From the NCBI GenBank assembly GCA_035551355.1, contig DASZNF010000055.1, forward strand, positions 28,626 to 92,625: a DNA stretch of 64,000 nt, given 5' to 3'. The notes under the pieces were generated by a model. It was not told where the DNA came from. It saw only the letters and a list, made by a program, of their open reading frames with translations, and did not search any database. This document shows, piece after piece, positions 26,108-38,600 of this stretch. Position numbers and translations under genes: made by a program. This DNA is from DATATV01 sp035551355 (lineage in GTDB: Bacteria; Actinomycetota; Actinomycetes; Mycobacteriales; Pseudonocardiaceae). The stretch's first letter is position 1; each line of letters begins with the position of its first letter.

Positions 26108-27853
26108 ATGAAACGACGGAAACTGATCAGTGTGGCCCTGGCCTGTGCCGGGCTCTGCCTGGTCTCGGCTTGTGGTGGTAGCAGTAGTAGCAGTAGCGGC
26201 TCGGCAGCCTTCGACGCGGGCAACACCTCGATCGTGAACGCGTCGGATGCGACCGGTGGCACGCTGAACTACGGCATGACCAACCAGTTCGACTCGGTGG
26301 ACCCCGGCAACACCTACTACGCCTTCAGCTGGAACTTCTCCCGGCTGTACGCGGTGCCGCTGCTGTCCTACAACCCGGCGCCGGGCAAGGCAGGCGAGAA
26401 CCTGGTCCCCGGTCTGGCCACCGGCATGGGCACCACCAGCGCGGACGGGCTGACCTGGACCTACCACCTCAAGTCGGGCATGAAGTTCGCCGACGGTGAG
26501 CCGATCACCAGCGCGGACGTCAAGTACGCCGTGGAGCGCACCTTCGCCAAGGACGTGCTGCCCAACGGTCCCGCGTACTTCCAGACCTACCTGGCCAACG
26601 CGGCGAACTACCCCGGTCCGTACAAGGACAAGGACCCCAACGGCCTGGCCGCGATCGAGACCCCCGACGACACCACCGTCGTGTTCCACCTGAGCCAGAA
26701 GTTCTCGGACTTCAACTACCTGGTGGCCAACCCGCAGACCGCGCCGGTCCCGCCGGCCAAGGACACCGGCGCCAACTACCAGACCCAGGTCGTCGGCTCG
26801 GGCCCGTACACGATCAAGCCCGGTTCGGTGAACCCGACCACCGGCTTCAGCCTGATCAAGAACCCGTACTGGAAGTCCTCGAACGACCCGTACATCAAGC
26901 AGACCGCCGACCAGATCAACGTCAGCTTCAACCTGGCGGCCGACGACCTGGACAACCGGCTGCTGTCCGGCTCCATCGACCTGGACCTCTACGGCACCGG
27001 CCTGAACACCGCGGCCCGGTCCAAGGTGCTGTCCAGCGCGCAGCTGAAGAAGAACACCGACGCGGCGCTGTCCGGGTTCCTCTGGTACTACCCGATCGAC
27101 ACCCAGGTGATCCCGAACGTGGACTGCCGCAAGGCGGTCGAGTACGCGGCGGACAAGACCCTGTTCCAGAACGCCTACGGTGGCGACCTGGCCGGTGGTG
27201 ACATCGCCAGCACGGTGCTCCCGCCGAACATCATCGGCTACAACAAGTTCGACGACTACGAGGCGCTGACCCAGCCCGGCGGCGACATCCAGAAGGCCAA
27301 GGACGAGCTGGCCAAGTGCGGCAAGCCCACCGGCTTCTCCTTCAACGTCGCCGTCCGCGGTGACCGGCCCAAGGAGGTCGCGTCCGCGCAGGCGCTGCAG
27401 ACCGCACTGGCCAAGGTCGGCATCAAGATCGACATCCTGCAGTACCCGACCGGTCAGTACGGCACCAGCTACATCGGTTCGCCGAGCTTCATGCAGCAGC
27501 ACAACATCGGCATGGGCACCTACGGCTGGGAGGCCGACTGGCCGGACGGCTTCGGGTTCCTCTACTCGATCGCCTCCGGCAACGCCATCCTGCAGGCGGG
27601 CAACTCCAACATCTCGATGTTGAACGACCCGCAGGTCAACAACCTGCTCAACCAGGCGGCGGCCACCAAGGACCAGGCCCAGCAGACGCAGATCTACCAG
27701 CAGATCGACAAGATCATGATGGATCAGGCGACCGTGCTGCCCGAGGTCTACGCGAAGTCGTTGCTGTACCGGCCCTCCGACCTGACCAACGTCTACGTCT
27801 CGTCGGTGTTCGGCATGTACGACTACACGCAGATCGGCAAGAAGTCCTCGTAA
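26108..27853 (+). CDS. Solute-binding lipoprotein, family 5 (peptide/opine type)
   Basis: 581-residue extracellular binding lipoprotein of SBP_bac_5 that delivers ligand to the flanking permeases. Lipobox LVSAC places lipid on Cys22; a Ser-rich tether follows. The family signature lies near LTWTYHLKSGMKFADGEPITSADVKYAVERTF (residues about 115-150). GAGGAGG lies about ten bases upstream of the ATG. A stable hairpin in the gap after this gene may raise its level above the downstream components. The ligand is probably a peptide but cannot be read from sequence. Confidence 0.92.
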   Translation: MKRRKLISVALACAGLCLVSACGGSSSSSSGSAAFDAGNTSIVNASDATGGTLNYGMTNQFDSVDPGNTYYAFSWNFSRLYAVPLLSYNPAPGKAGENLVPGLATGMGTTSADGLTWTYHLKSGMKFADGEPITSADVKYAVERTFAKDVLPNGPAYFQTYLANAANYPGPYKDKDPNGLAAIETPDDTTVVFHLSQKFSDFNYLVANPQTAPVPPAKDTGANYQTQVVGSGPYTIKPGSVNPTTGFSLIKNPYWKSSNDPYIKQTADQINVSFNLAADDLDNRLLSGSIDLDLYGTGLNTAARSKVLSSAQLKKNTDAALSGFLWYYPIDTQVIPNVDCRKAVEYAADKTLFQNAYGGDLAGGDIASTVLPPNIIGYNKFDDYEALTQPGGDIQKAKDELAKCGKPTGFSFNVAVRGDRPKEVASAQALQTALAKVGIKIDILQYPTGQYGTSYIGSPSFMQQHNIGMGTYGWEADWPDGFGFLYSIASGNAILQAGNSNISMLNDPQVNNLLNQAAATKDQAQQTQIYQQIDKIMMDQATVLPEVYAKSLLYRPSDLTNVYVSSVFGMYDYTQIGKKSS

Positions 27854-27887
27854 CGCGCGAACGCACCGGAAGCAGGTGAAGGCACCG

Positions 27888-27918
27888 GTGGCCGGCGGCG
27901 CGAACCGCCGTCGGCCAC
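27888..27918 (+). terminator. Intercistronic hairpin (attenuator or 3'-end stabiliser)
   Basis: 13-bp stem with one G-U pair and a 5-nt loop, in the 79-bp gap between the binding protein and the second permease. It is probably a partial terminator or RNase barrier, since the downstream genes have no separate promoter visible. Confidence 0.6.
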
Positions 27919-27932
27919 CGCCGCCGTAGAGT

Positions 27933-28946
27933 GTGATCACGTTCATCATCCGCCGGCTGATCGCGGCCGTGTTTCTGCTGATCGTCGTCAGTATCGTGAC
28001 GTTCGGCATCTTCTTCGTGGTGCCCAGGCTGGCCGGTCAGACCACCGATCAGCTGGCCGCCGCGTTCGTCGGCAAGAGTCCCAGCATCAAGGCGCTGCAC
28101 GAGATCGAACAGCGACTCGGGCTGAACCTGCCGCTGTACGAGCAGTACTGGAACTTCGTGAAGGGCCTGGTGGCCGGCGAGTACTACGACACGGGCACGC
28201 AGATCGTGCACTGCCCGGCGCCGTGCTTCGGCTACTCCTTCAAGAACCAGCTGCCGGTGTGGCCGCAGATGCTCAGCGTGCTGCCGGTGACGCTGTCGCT
28301 GGCCATCGGCGCGGCCATCATCTGGCTGCTGGCCGGGGTCGGCATCGGCGTGCTGTCCGCGCTGCGCCGCGGTTCCTGGTTCGACCGGGCCGCGATGACC
28401 GCCGCGCTGGCCGGTGTGTCGCTGCCGGTCTTCTTCACCGCGCTGATCGCCCTGGCGCTGTTCCGGGACGCGTTGCCGATCTTCCCCGACGCGGGCAACT
28501 ACATCCCCTTCTTCGACAATCCGGGACGCTGGTTCTGGGCGCTGGTGCTGCCCTGGATCACCCTGGCCTTCCTGTACGCCGCGCTGTACGCCCGGCTGAC
28601 CCGGGCGGGCATGCTGGACACCATGGGCGAGGATTTCATCCGCACCGCGCGGGCCAAGGGCCTGCCGGAGCGGACCGTGGTGGTCAAGCACGGGTTGCGG
28701 GCCACGCTCACCCCGATCGCCACGATCTTCGGCCTCGACCTCGGACTGCTGCTGGGCGGTGCGGTGCTCACCGAGACCGCGTTCTCCCTGCCGGGCCTCG
28801 GCCACTTCGCCTATCTGGCCATCCAGGCCCAGGACCTGCCCGAGATCATGGGCGTGACCATGCTGGCCGGCTTCTTCGTGGTCATCGCCAACCTGATCGT
28901 GGACGTCCTGTACGCCGTCATCGACCCGAGGGTTCGCTATTCATGA
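27933..28946 (+). CDS. ABC importer permease, DppB/OppB type
   Basis: 337-residue partner permease with six helices. It starts with the typical FIIRRLIAAVFLLIVVSIVTFGIFFVVPR and has the EAA loop at GEDFIRTARAKGLPERTVVVKHGLRATLTPI. GTG start at 27933 has no strong ribosome-binding site. Its stop overlaps the next ATPase gene by ATGA. A slightly long loop after helix 1 contains two Cys (VHCPAPCFGYS), likely extracytoplasmic and disulfide-bonded. Confidence 0.9.
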   Translation: MITFIIRRLIAAVFLLIVVSIVTFGIFFVVPRLAGQTTDQLAAAFVGKSPSIKALHEIEQRLGLNLPLYEQYWNFVKGLVAGEYYDTGTQIVHCPAPCFGYSFKNQLPVWPQMLSVLPVTLSLAIGAAIIWLLAGVGIGVLSALRRGSWFDRAAMTAALAGVSLPVFFTALIALALFRDALPIFPDAGNYIPFFDNPGRWFWALVLPWITLAFLYAALYARLTRAGMLDTMGEDFIRTARAKGLPERTVVVKHGLRATLTPIATIFGLDLGLLLGGAVLTETAFSLPGLGHFAYLAIQAQDLPEIMGVTMLAGFFVVIANLIVDVLYAVIDPRVRYS

Positions 28947-30034
28947 GTGACGAGACAGAATTCCTCGACGTGCCACCGCGTCCCGGCGAGGAGGGCTTCG
29001 TCGACCTGGCGCCCACCCCGTCGGAGAAGTTCCTCGAACTGCGCGACCTGCGGGTGCACTTCCCCACCGACGACGGTCTGGTCAAGTCCGTCGACGGCCT
29101 GTCGTTCAGCCTGGAACGCGGCAAGACGCTGGGCATCGTGGGCGAGTCCGGTTCTGGCAAGAGCGTGACCAGCCTGGCCATTCTCGGTCTGCACCGGAAG
29201 GCCAGCATGTCCGGTGAGATCTGGCTGGACGGCCAGAACCTGGTCGGCCTGCCCGAGGACGATGTGCGCAGGCTGCGCGGCAAGCGGATGGCCATGATCT
29301 TCCAGGATCCGCTCTCGGCCATGCACCCGTACTACACGGTGGGCTCGCAGATCATCGAGGCGTACCGGGTCCACAACAAGGTCTCCAAGCAGGTGGCCCG
29401 CAAGCACGCCATCGAGATGCTCGACCGGGTGGGCATTCCGCAGCCGCAGTCCCGGGTGGACGACTACCCGCACCAGTTCTCCGGCGGCATGCGGCAGCGC
29501 GCCATGATCGCCATGGCGCTGTCCTGCGACCCGGAACTGCTGATCGCCGACGAGCCGACCACCGCGCTGGACGTCACCGTGCAGGCCCAGATCCTGGACC
29601 TGATCCGGGATCTGCAGCAGGAGTTCAACTCCGCGGTCATCATCATCACCCACGACCTGGGCGTGGTGGCCGAGCTGTCCGACGACATCCTGGTGATGTA
29701 CGGCGGGCGGATGGTCGAGTACGGCACGGCGCGGGAGATCTTCCGCGAGCCGCAGCACCCCTACACCTGGGGCCTGCTGGGCTCGATGCCGCGACTGGAC
29801 CGTGACCGGGCCGACCGGCTGCTGCCGATCCAGGGCACCCCGCCCAGCCTGATCAACCTGCCCTCGGGTTGCGCGTTCCACACCCGCTGCCGGTTCGCCG
29901 ACCTCAACGGCGGCGCCAGTGAGACCGAGGTGCCGGAGCTGGTCGAGGTCAGCACCGGGCACCAGGTGGCCTGCCACCTGTCCCCGGAGAACCGACGACG
30001 CATCTGGGACGACGAGATCAGCCCGAACCTGTGA
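28943..30034 (+). CDS. ABC importer ATP-binding protein, DppD/OppD type
   Basis: 363-residue ATPase of the importer. Walker A GESGSGKS, Q-loop FQDPLSAMHPY, signature FSGGMRQRAMIA, Walker B LLIADEPTTALD and H-loop THDLG are all intact. The C-terminal oligopeptide extension (LPSGCAFHTRCRFAD) has Cys residues that in homologues hold an iron-sulfur cluster. It overlaps the upstream gene by ATGA and the next one by GTGA. Confidence 0.93.
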   Translation: MSDETEFLDVPPRPGEEGFVDLAPTPSEKFLELRDLRVHFPTDDGLVKSVDGLSFSLERGKTLGIVGESGSGKSVTSLAILGLHRKASMSGEIWLDGQNLVGLPEDDVRRLRGKRMAMIFQDPLSAMHPYYTVGSQIIEAYRVHNKVSKQVARKHAIEMLDRVGIPQPQSRVDDYPHQFSGGMRQRAMIAMALSCDPELLIADEPTTALDVTVQAQILDLIRDLQQEFNSAVIIITHDLGVVAELSDDILVMYGGRMVEYGTAREIFREPQHPYTWGLLGSMPRLDRDRADRLLPIQGTPPSLINLPSGCAFHTRCRFADLNGGASETEVPELVEVSTGHQVACHLSPENRRRIWDDEISPNL

Positions 30035-31140
30035 CCGACGGACGCGAGAACGAGATGACTGAGCAGACCGCGGAAACCACCGCCGCCGAGACCCGGCCGG
30101 GCGGCAATCCCGGCGGCACGGGCACCGGCAGGCATGCCCTCCAGCCGGAGAACCTGCTGGAGGTGTCCAGCCTGCGCAAGCACTTCCCGGTGCGGCGCGG
30201 GCTGTTGCAGCGGGCCAAGGGCGCGGTGAAGGCCGTGGACGGCCTGGATTTCACCGTCACCAAGGGGGAGACGCTGTCTCTGGTCGGCGAGTCGGGCTGC
30301 GGCAAGACCACCACCGGCCGGCTGCTGACCCGGCTGCTGGAACCGACCGACGGCAAGATCCTGTTCGAGGGCCGGGACATCACGCACCAGTCGATGGGCG
30401 CGTTGCGCCCGTTGCGCCGGGACGTGCAGATGATCTTCCAGGACCCGTATTCCTCGCTGAACCCGCGGCACACCGTGGGCACCATCGTCGGCGCGCCGTT
30501 CCACCTGCAGAACGTGCACACCGAAAAGGGTGTCAAGGCGGCGGTGCAGGAACTGCTGGAACTGGTCGGGCTGAACCCGGAGCACTACAACCGCTATCCG
30601 CACGAGTTCTCCGGCGGGCAGCGGCAGCGCATCGGCATCGCCCGCACGCTGGCCCTCAAGCCCAAGCTGATCGTGGCCGACGAGCCGGTGTCGGCGCTGG
30701 ACGTGTCCATCCAGGCCCAGGTGATCAACCTGCTGGAGGACCTGCAGAACGAGCTGTCGCTGACCTACGTGATGATCGCGCACGACCTGTCCATCGTGCG
30801 GCACGTGTCCGACCGGGTCGCGGTGATGTACCTGGGCAAGATCGTGGAGCTGTCCGAGGCCAGCGCCCTCTACAGCACCCCGCACCACCCGTACACGGTG
30901 GCGCTGCTGTCCGCGGTGCCGATCCCGGATCCGGACCGGCGCAACCAGCGGGAACGGATCCGGCTCACCGGTGACGTGCCCAGCCCGCTCAACCCGCCGC
31001 CGGCCTGCCGGTTCAACACCCGGTGCTGGAAGGCGCAGGACATCTGCCGCACCCAGGAGCCGCCGCTGGTCGAGCTGCCCGGCGAAGAAGGCAGCGGACA
31101 CCGGGTGGCCTGCCATTTCCCGGAGAACCCGACCGGCTGA
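30031..31140 (+). CDS. ABC importer ATP-binding protein, DppF/OppF type
   Basis: 369-residue second ATPase, heterodimer partner of the preceding one. Walker A GESGCGKTT, signature FSGGQRQRIGIA, Walker B LIVADEPVSALD, and a C-terminal Cys-containing tail (PACRFNTRCWKAQDICR). GTG 30031 overlaps the upstream stop, suggesting coupling; ATG 30055 is an alternative start that loses eight residues. A 30-residue Thr/Gly-rich N-terminal extension precedes the ATPase fold. It is the last gene of the operon. Confidence 0.92.
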   Translation: MTDGRENEMTEQTAETTAAETRPGGNPGGTGTGRHALQPENLLEVSSLRKHFPVRRGLLQRAKGAVKAVDGLDFTVTKGETLSLVGESGCGKTTTGRLLTRLLEPTDGKILFEGRDITHQSMGALRPLRRDVQMIFQDPYSSLNPRHTVGTIVGAPFHLQNVHTEKGVKAAVQELLELVGLNPEHYNRYPHEFSGGQRQRIGIARTLALKPKLIVADEPVSALDVSIQAQVINLLEDLQNELSLTYVMIAHDLSIVRHVSDRVAVMYLGKIVELSEASALYSTPHHPYTVALLSAVPIPDPDRRNQRERIRLTGDVPSPLNPPPACRFNTRCWKAQDICRTQEPPLVELPGEEGSGHRVACHFPENPTG

Positions 31141-31219
31141 TTTTCCTTGCTACGTGGGCGCTTTCGCTGGTCGGCACCCGTGACGGCGCCTACGTCGCGT
31201 TGTGGGAGGATGCCCGACC

Positions 31220-34408
<3,189 letters not shown>

Positions 34409-34480
34409 CCCGGGTCACAGTCCGAGGCTGTCAGAAATTCTCCCGCTGCCCGGTTCGAGGGGTGGCGAAAGGAGATGGAG

Positions 34481-35596
34481 ATGCCACAGGCGAAGCACAT
34501 CGTGGTGATCGGCGCGGGGTATGCGGGGCTGGCCGCGGCCAAACTCGCGGCCCGCTGGACCGGCGCCGAGGTGACACTGGTCAACGCGGTGGAGAAGTTC
34601 GTCGAACGGGTGCGGCTGCACCAGTTGGCCGCCGGTCAGGAGCTGCGCGACTGGCCGCTGGCCGAGCTGCTGGCCGGCACCGGGGTGCGGCTGGTGATCG
34701 GCGAGGTCGCCGAGATCGACCCGGACGGGCACACCATCGGCCTGGCCGACGACACGGAACTGGCCTACGACACGCTGATCTACGCGCTGGGCAGCCAGGC
34801 CGATCTGGACTCGGTGACCGGTGCCGGGCAACACGCGCACACCGTGACCGACCTGGCCCGGGCCACCGCGCTGCGGGCAAGGCTGCGGGAGGGTGGCACG
34901 GTCGCGGTGATCGGCGGCGGGCTGACCGGCATCGAGGCCGCCGCCGAACTGGCCGAATCACTGCCGACGGTGAAGGTCCGGCTGCTCACCGGCGGCCGGC
35001 TGGGCGCCGCGCTGTCGGAGAAGGGCCGCGCGCATCTGCGCCGCACCTTCGACCGGCTGGGCGTGGAGGTCCGCGAGGACGCGGTGGTCATCGAGGTCCG
35101 CGCCGACGGCGTGCGGCTGGCCGGCGGCGAGCACGTGGCCGCCGACACCGTGGTGTGGACGACCGGGTTCCGGGTGCCGGATCTGGCCCGGGCCGCCGGT
35201 TTCGCGGTGGACGAGCACGGCCGGATGATCGTGGACGACACGCTGCGCTCGGCGTCCCACCCGGACGTGCTCGCCATCGGCGACGCGGCCGCGATCCACC
35301 GGCCGGACGGGCTGGAACTGCGCATGGCCTGCGCCACCGGCCTGCCCACCACCCAGCACGCCGTTCGCGCTCTGGCCGCCCGGATGTCCGGCCGGCCGGT
35401 CGGTCCGCTCAAGTTCCGGTACGTCAACCAGTGCATCAGCCTGGGCCGCAAGGACGCGCTGATCCAGTTCGTGCACAACGACGACCGTCCGCGCGAGGCG
35501 GTGCTCACCGGCCGGTTCGCCGCGCTGTACAAGGAAACCGTGGTGCGCAGCGCGACACTGTTCGAGCGGCACCCCACGCTGCCGGCCTCGTTCTAG
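34481..35596 (+). CDS. NDH-2-like FAD/NAD(P)H oxidoreductase
   Basis: 371-residue pyridine-nucleotide-disulfide-fold flavoprotein related to type II NADH dehydrogenases and AIF/FSP1-like enzymes. It has an FAD motif VVIGAGYAGLAAAKLA, an NAD motif VAVIGGGLTGIEAAAELAE, and the FAD-contacting VLAIGDAAAI near residue 265. It lacks redox CxxC and C-terminal membrane helices. AAAGGAG (34468-34474) directly abuts ATG 34475 but is six bases from ATG 34481, so the second ATG is the better start. It is transcribed alone and ends at a strong terminator. Confidence 0.88.
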   Translation: MPQAKHIVVIGAGYAGLAAAKLAARWTGAEVTLVNAVEKFVERVRLHQLAAGQELRDWPLAELLAGTGVRLVIGEVAEIDPDGHTIGLADDTELAYDTLIYALGSQADLDSVTGAGQHAHTVTDLARATALRARLREGGTVAVIGGGLTGIEAAAELAESLPTVKVRLLTGGRLGAALSEKGRAHLRRTFDRLGVEVREDAVVIEVRADGVRLAGGEHVAADTVVWTTGFRVPDLARAAGFAVDEHGRMIVDDTLRSASHPDVLAIGDAAAIHRPDGLELRMACATGLPTTQHAVRALAARMSGRPVGPLKFRYVNQCISLGRKDALIQFVHNDDRPREAVLTGRFAALYKETVVRSATLFERHPTLPASF

Positions 35597-35641
35597 ACGT
35601 GGCGCGATTTCCTCGTCACCCCGAGCTGATCCGCACAGCAC

Positions 35642-35672
35642 GCGGGCCGGGTGCAGTCAGCACCCGGCCCGC
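35642..35672. terminator. Bidirectional terminator, oxidoreductase/deacetylase
   Basis: Perfect 13-bp stem (GCGGGCCGGGTGC and complement) with loop AGTCA, followed by AGCTCTTT. It lies between convergent genes, 45 bp from the oxidoreductase stop and 20 bp from the deacetylase stop. Confidence 0.88.
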
Positions 35673-35692
35673 AGCTCTTTCCGTCCGTTGGA

Positions 35693-38600
35693 TCAGATGG
35701 GCAGTCTCGGCCCGTGGATCGGTCCGGGCCGGACCGGTGTCGGCGCCCCGTTGCCCCCGTTGGTCGTCGTGCCGACGGTCAACGTGAACGCCTGGGTCGT
35801 CGAACCGGCGGCATTGGCCGCGCGGATGGTGAACCGGTACGTTCCCGACAGCAGCGGCGTGCCGGACAGCGTCGCCGTGCCGTTGCCGTTACCGGTCAAC
35901 CGCATGCCCAGCGGCAGCAAACCCGCCGAGATGCCGATCGTCGGAGCCGGGTAGCCCGTTGTGGTCACCGTGAAGCCGGCCGCCTTGCCCCGGGTGGCGC
36001 TCAGCGTGGCCGCGCTGGTGATCTTCGGGGCCTGGTTCACCGTGACGGTCAGCGTCTGCGTCTTGCTGCCCACGCCGTTGTTCGCGGTGATGGTCAACGC
36101 GGACTTGCCGCCCGTGGTCGGGGTCCCGGCCAGGGTCGCGGTGCCGTTGTGGTTGTCGGTGAAGGTCAGCCCCGCGGGCAGCGCGCCGGTCTCGGTGAGG
36201 GCCGCGGCCGGTGAACCCGTGGTGCGGACGGTGAAGTTGCCCGCGGTCCCGGTGCTGAACGTCGCCGAGCCGGCACTGCTGAACCCGGGCACCGAGCCGA
36301 CCACAACGGACAGCGCCTGGGTGGCCGTGCCCGCCAGGTTGGTCGCCGTGACGGTCAGGTTGGTCGTCCCATTGGCGGTGGGGCGGCCGCTGAGCACCGC
36401 GGTGCCGTTGTGCTGGTCGGTGAAGGTGAGCCCGGCCGGTAGTTTGCCGGTCTCGGTGAGCCCCGCGGCCGGTGAACCCGTTGTCCGGACGGTGAAACTG
36501 CCCGTCGTGCCGAGCACGAACCCGGCCGTGCCCGCGGTGGTGAACGCCGGTCCGGAGCTCACCGTCACGGTCAGCGCCTGGCTCACCGTGCCGGCCGAAC
36601 TGGTCGCCGTGACGGTCAGCGGATAGCTGCCGCCCGCGGTGGCCGCCGGGGTGCCCGCGATGCTCGCCGTGCCGTCCTTGTTGTCAACGAAGGACAACCC
36701 GCTGGGCAGGGCGCCGGTCTCGGTGATCGCCGCGGCCGGATACCCGGTGGTGGTCACCGAGAAGCTGCCCGCGGTGCCGGTGCTGAACGGCGCGGTGGCC
36801 GCGCTGGTGATGGCCGGGGCCTGGCTCACCGTGATGGACAACGCCTGGCTGGCGGTGCCCGCGGTGCTGGTCGCGGTGACGGTCACGTTCCCGGTCCCAC
36901 CGGCGGTGGGCGTGCCCGCGATGGTCGCGGTGCCGTTGCCGTTGCCGTTGTCGGTGAACGTCAGCCCGGCCGGCAGGGCGCCGGTCTCGGTCAGCGCCGG
37001 GGCGGGCGAACCCGTTGTGGTGACGGTGAAACTGCCCGCCTTCCCGCTGGCGAACCCGGCCGTGCCGGCACTGGTGATGGCCGGTCCGGTCGGATCGGTC
37101 ACGGTGATGGTCAGCGTCTGGTTGACGCTGCCGGTGCCGTTGGTCGCGGTCAGGGTCACCGGGTAACTGCCCGCGCTGCCCGCCGCCGGGGTGCCGGAGA
37201 TGGTCGCCGTGCCATCGTTTTTATCCACAAAGGACAGTCCGCTGGGCAGGATGCCCGACTCGCCGATCGCCGGTGCCGGATAGCCGGTGGTGGTGACCGA
37301 GAAGCTACCCGCCGCGCCGGTGCCGAACGAGCTCGTGCTGGCACTGGTGATGGCCGGAGCCTGGCCCACCACCACGGACAGCGACTGGGTCGCGGTGCCG
37401 CCGGTGTTGGTCGCGGTGATGGTCAGGTTCGTCGTCCCGGTCCCGGTCGGCGTGCCCTGCAGCAACGCGTTCCCGTTGCCCTCGTCGGTGAAGGTGAGCC
37501 CCGGCGGCAGCGCGCCGGTCTCGGTGATGGCCGGGGTGGGCGAACCCGTTGTGGTGATGGCGAACGCGCCGGCCGACCCGTTGGTGAAGAACGCCGACGC
37601 GCCACTGGTGATGGCCGGACCGGCCGCCGCGGTCACCGTGATGGTCAACCCGAGGGTGGCCGTGCTGCCCGAGGAGTTGGTCGCCGAGAGGGTGACCGGG
37701 TAGCTGCCCGCGGTGCCCGCCGCCGGAGTGCCGGCGATGGTGGCGGTGCCGTTCCCGTTGCCGGTGAACGTCAGTCCGGACGGCAGCGCGCCGGACTCGG
37801 TGATCGTCGCGGCCGGATACCCGGTCGTGGTGACCGTGTAGGTGCCCGCGCTGCCCACGGTGAAGCTGGAGGTCGCCGGGCTGGTGATCGCCGGCGCCTC
37901 GGAGTTGGTCAGCGTGAAGCTCTGCGTCGCGATGCCGGAACTGGACGTCGCGGTCAGCGTGATCGGATAGCTGCCCCCGGATCCCGCCGCCGGAGTGCCG
38001 GCGAGAGTGGCGGTGCCGTTCCCGTTGTCGGTGAACGTCACGCCGGAGGGCAGCGCACCGGTCTCGGTCAGCGCCGGGGTCGGCGCGCCGGTCGTGCTGA
38101 TCGTGTCACTGAACGCCGCGCCCACGATCGAGTTCGCGCTGGCCGCACTGGTGATGGCCGGCGCGACGACCTCGGTGAGCGTCTGCGTCGCGCTCCCGCC
38201 CAGCGTGGTCCAGTCCGACAGCGTGCCGCCGTAGGCCTGGCCGAACGCCGAACCGTTCACCGTGGTGCCCGCGGGCACGGTGACCGGCACGCTCGCCGAG
38301 CCGGTGCCGGAGTTGGTCACCGTGACCACCCCGTTGGTCACCGACGCGCTGACCGTGTTCGCGGTTTCGGTTGCCGCCCAACCACTCTGCCGGGCCAGCG
38401 CCTGGGCCGAGGTGGTGTCGGTGACCTGCGACAACGGCACCGTGTACCAGTTGTTGTACTGGGCCAGCATGTCGTTGATCAGGCTGATCAGGGTGTAGCC
38501 GTAGTCGGCGCCGCCCTGCTGCGCAGGCCCGATCAGGTCGGACTGGTGCGCGTAGCTCATCCTCGGGTTGTTGCCCAGCACGTGGCCGAGCATGATGTGC

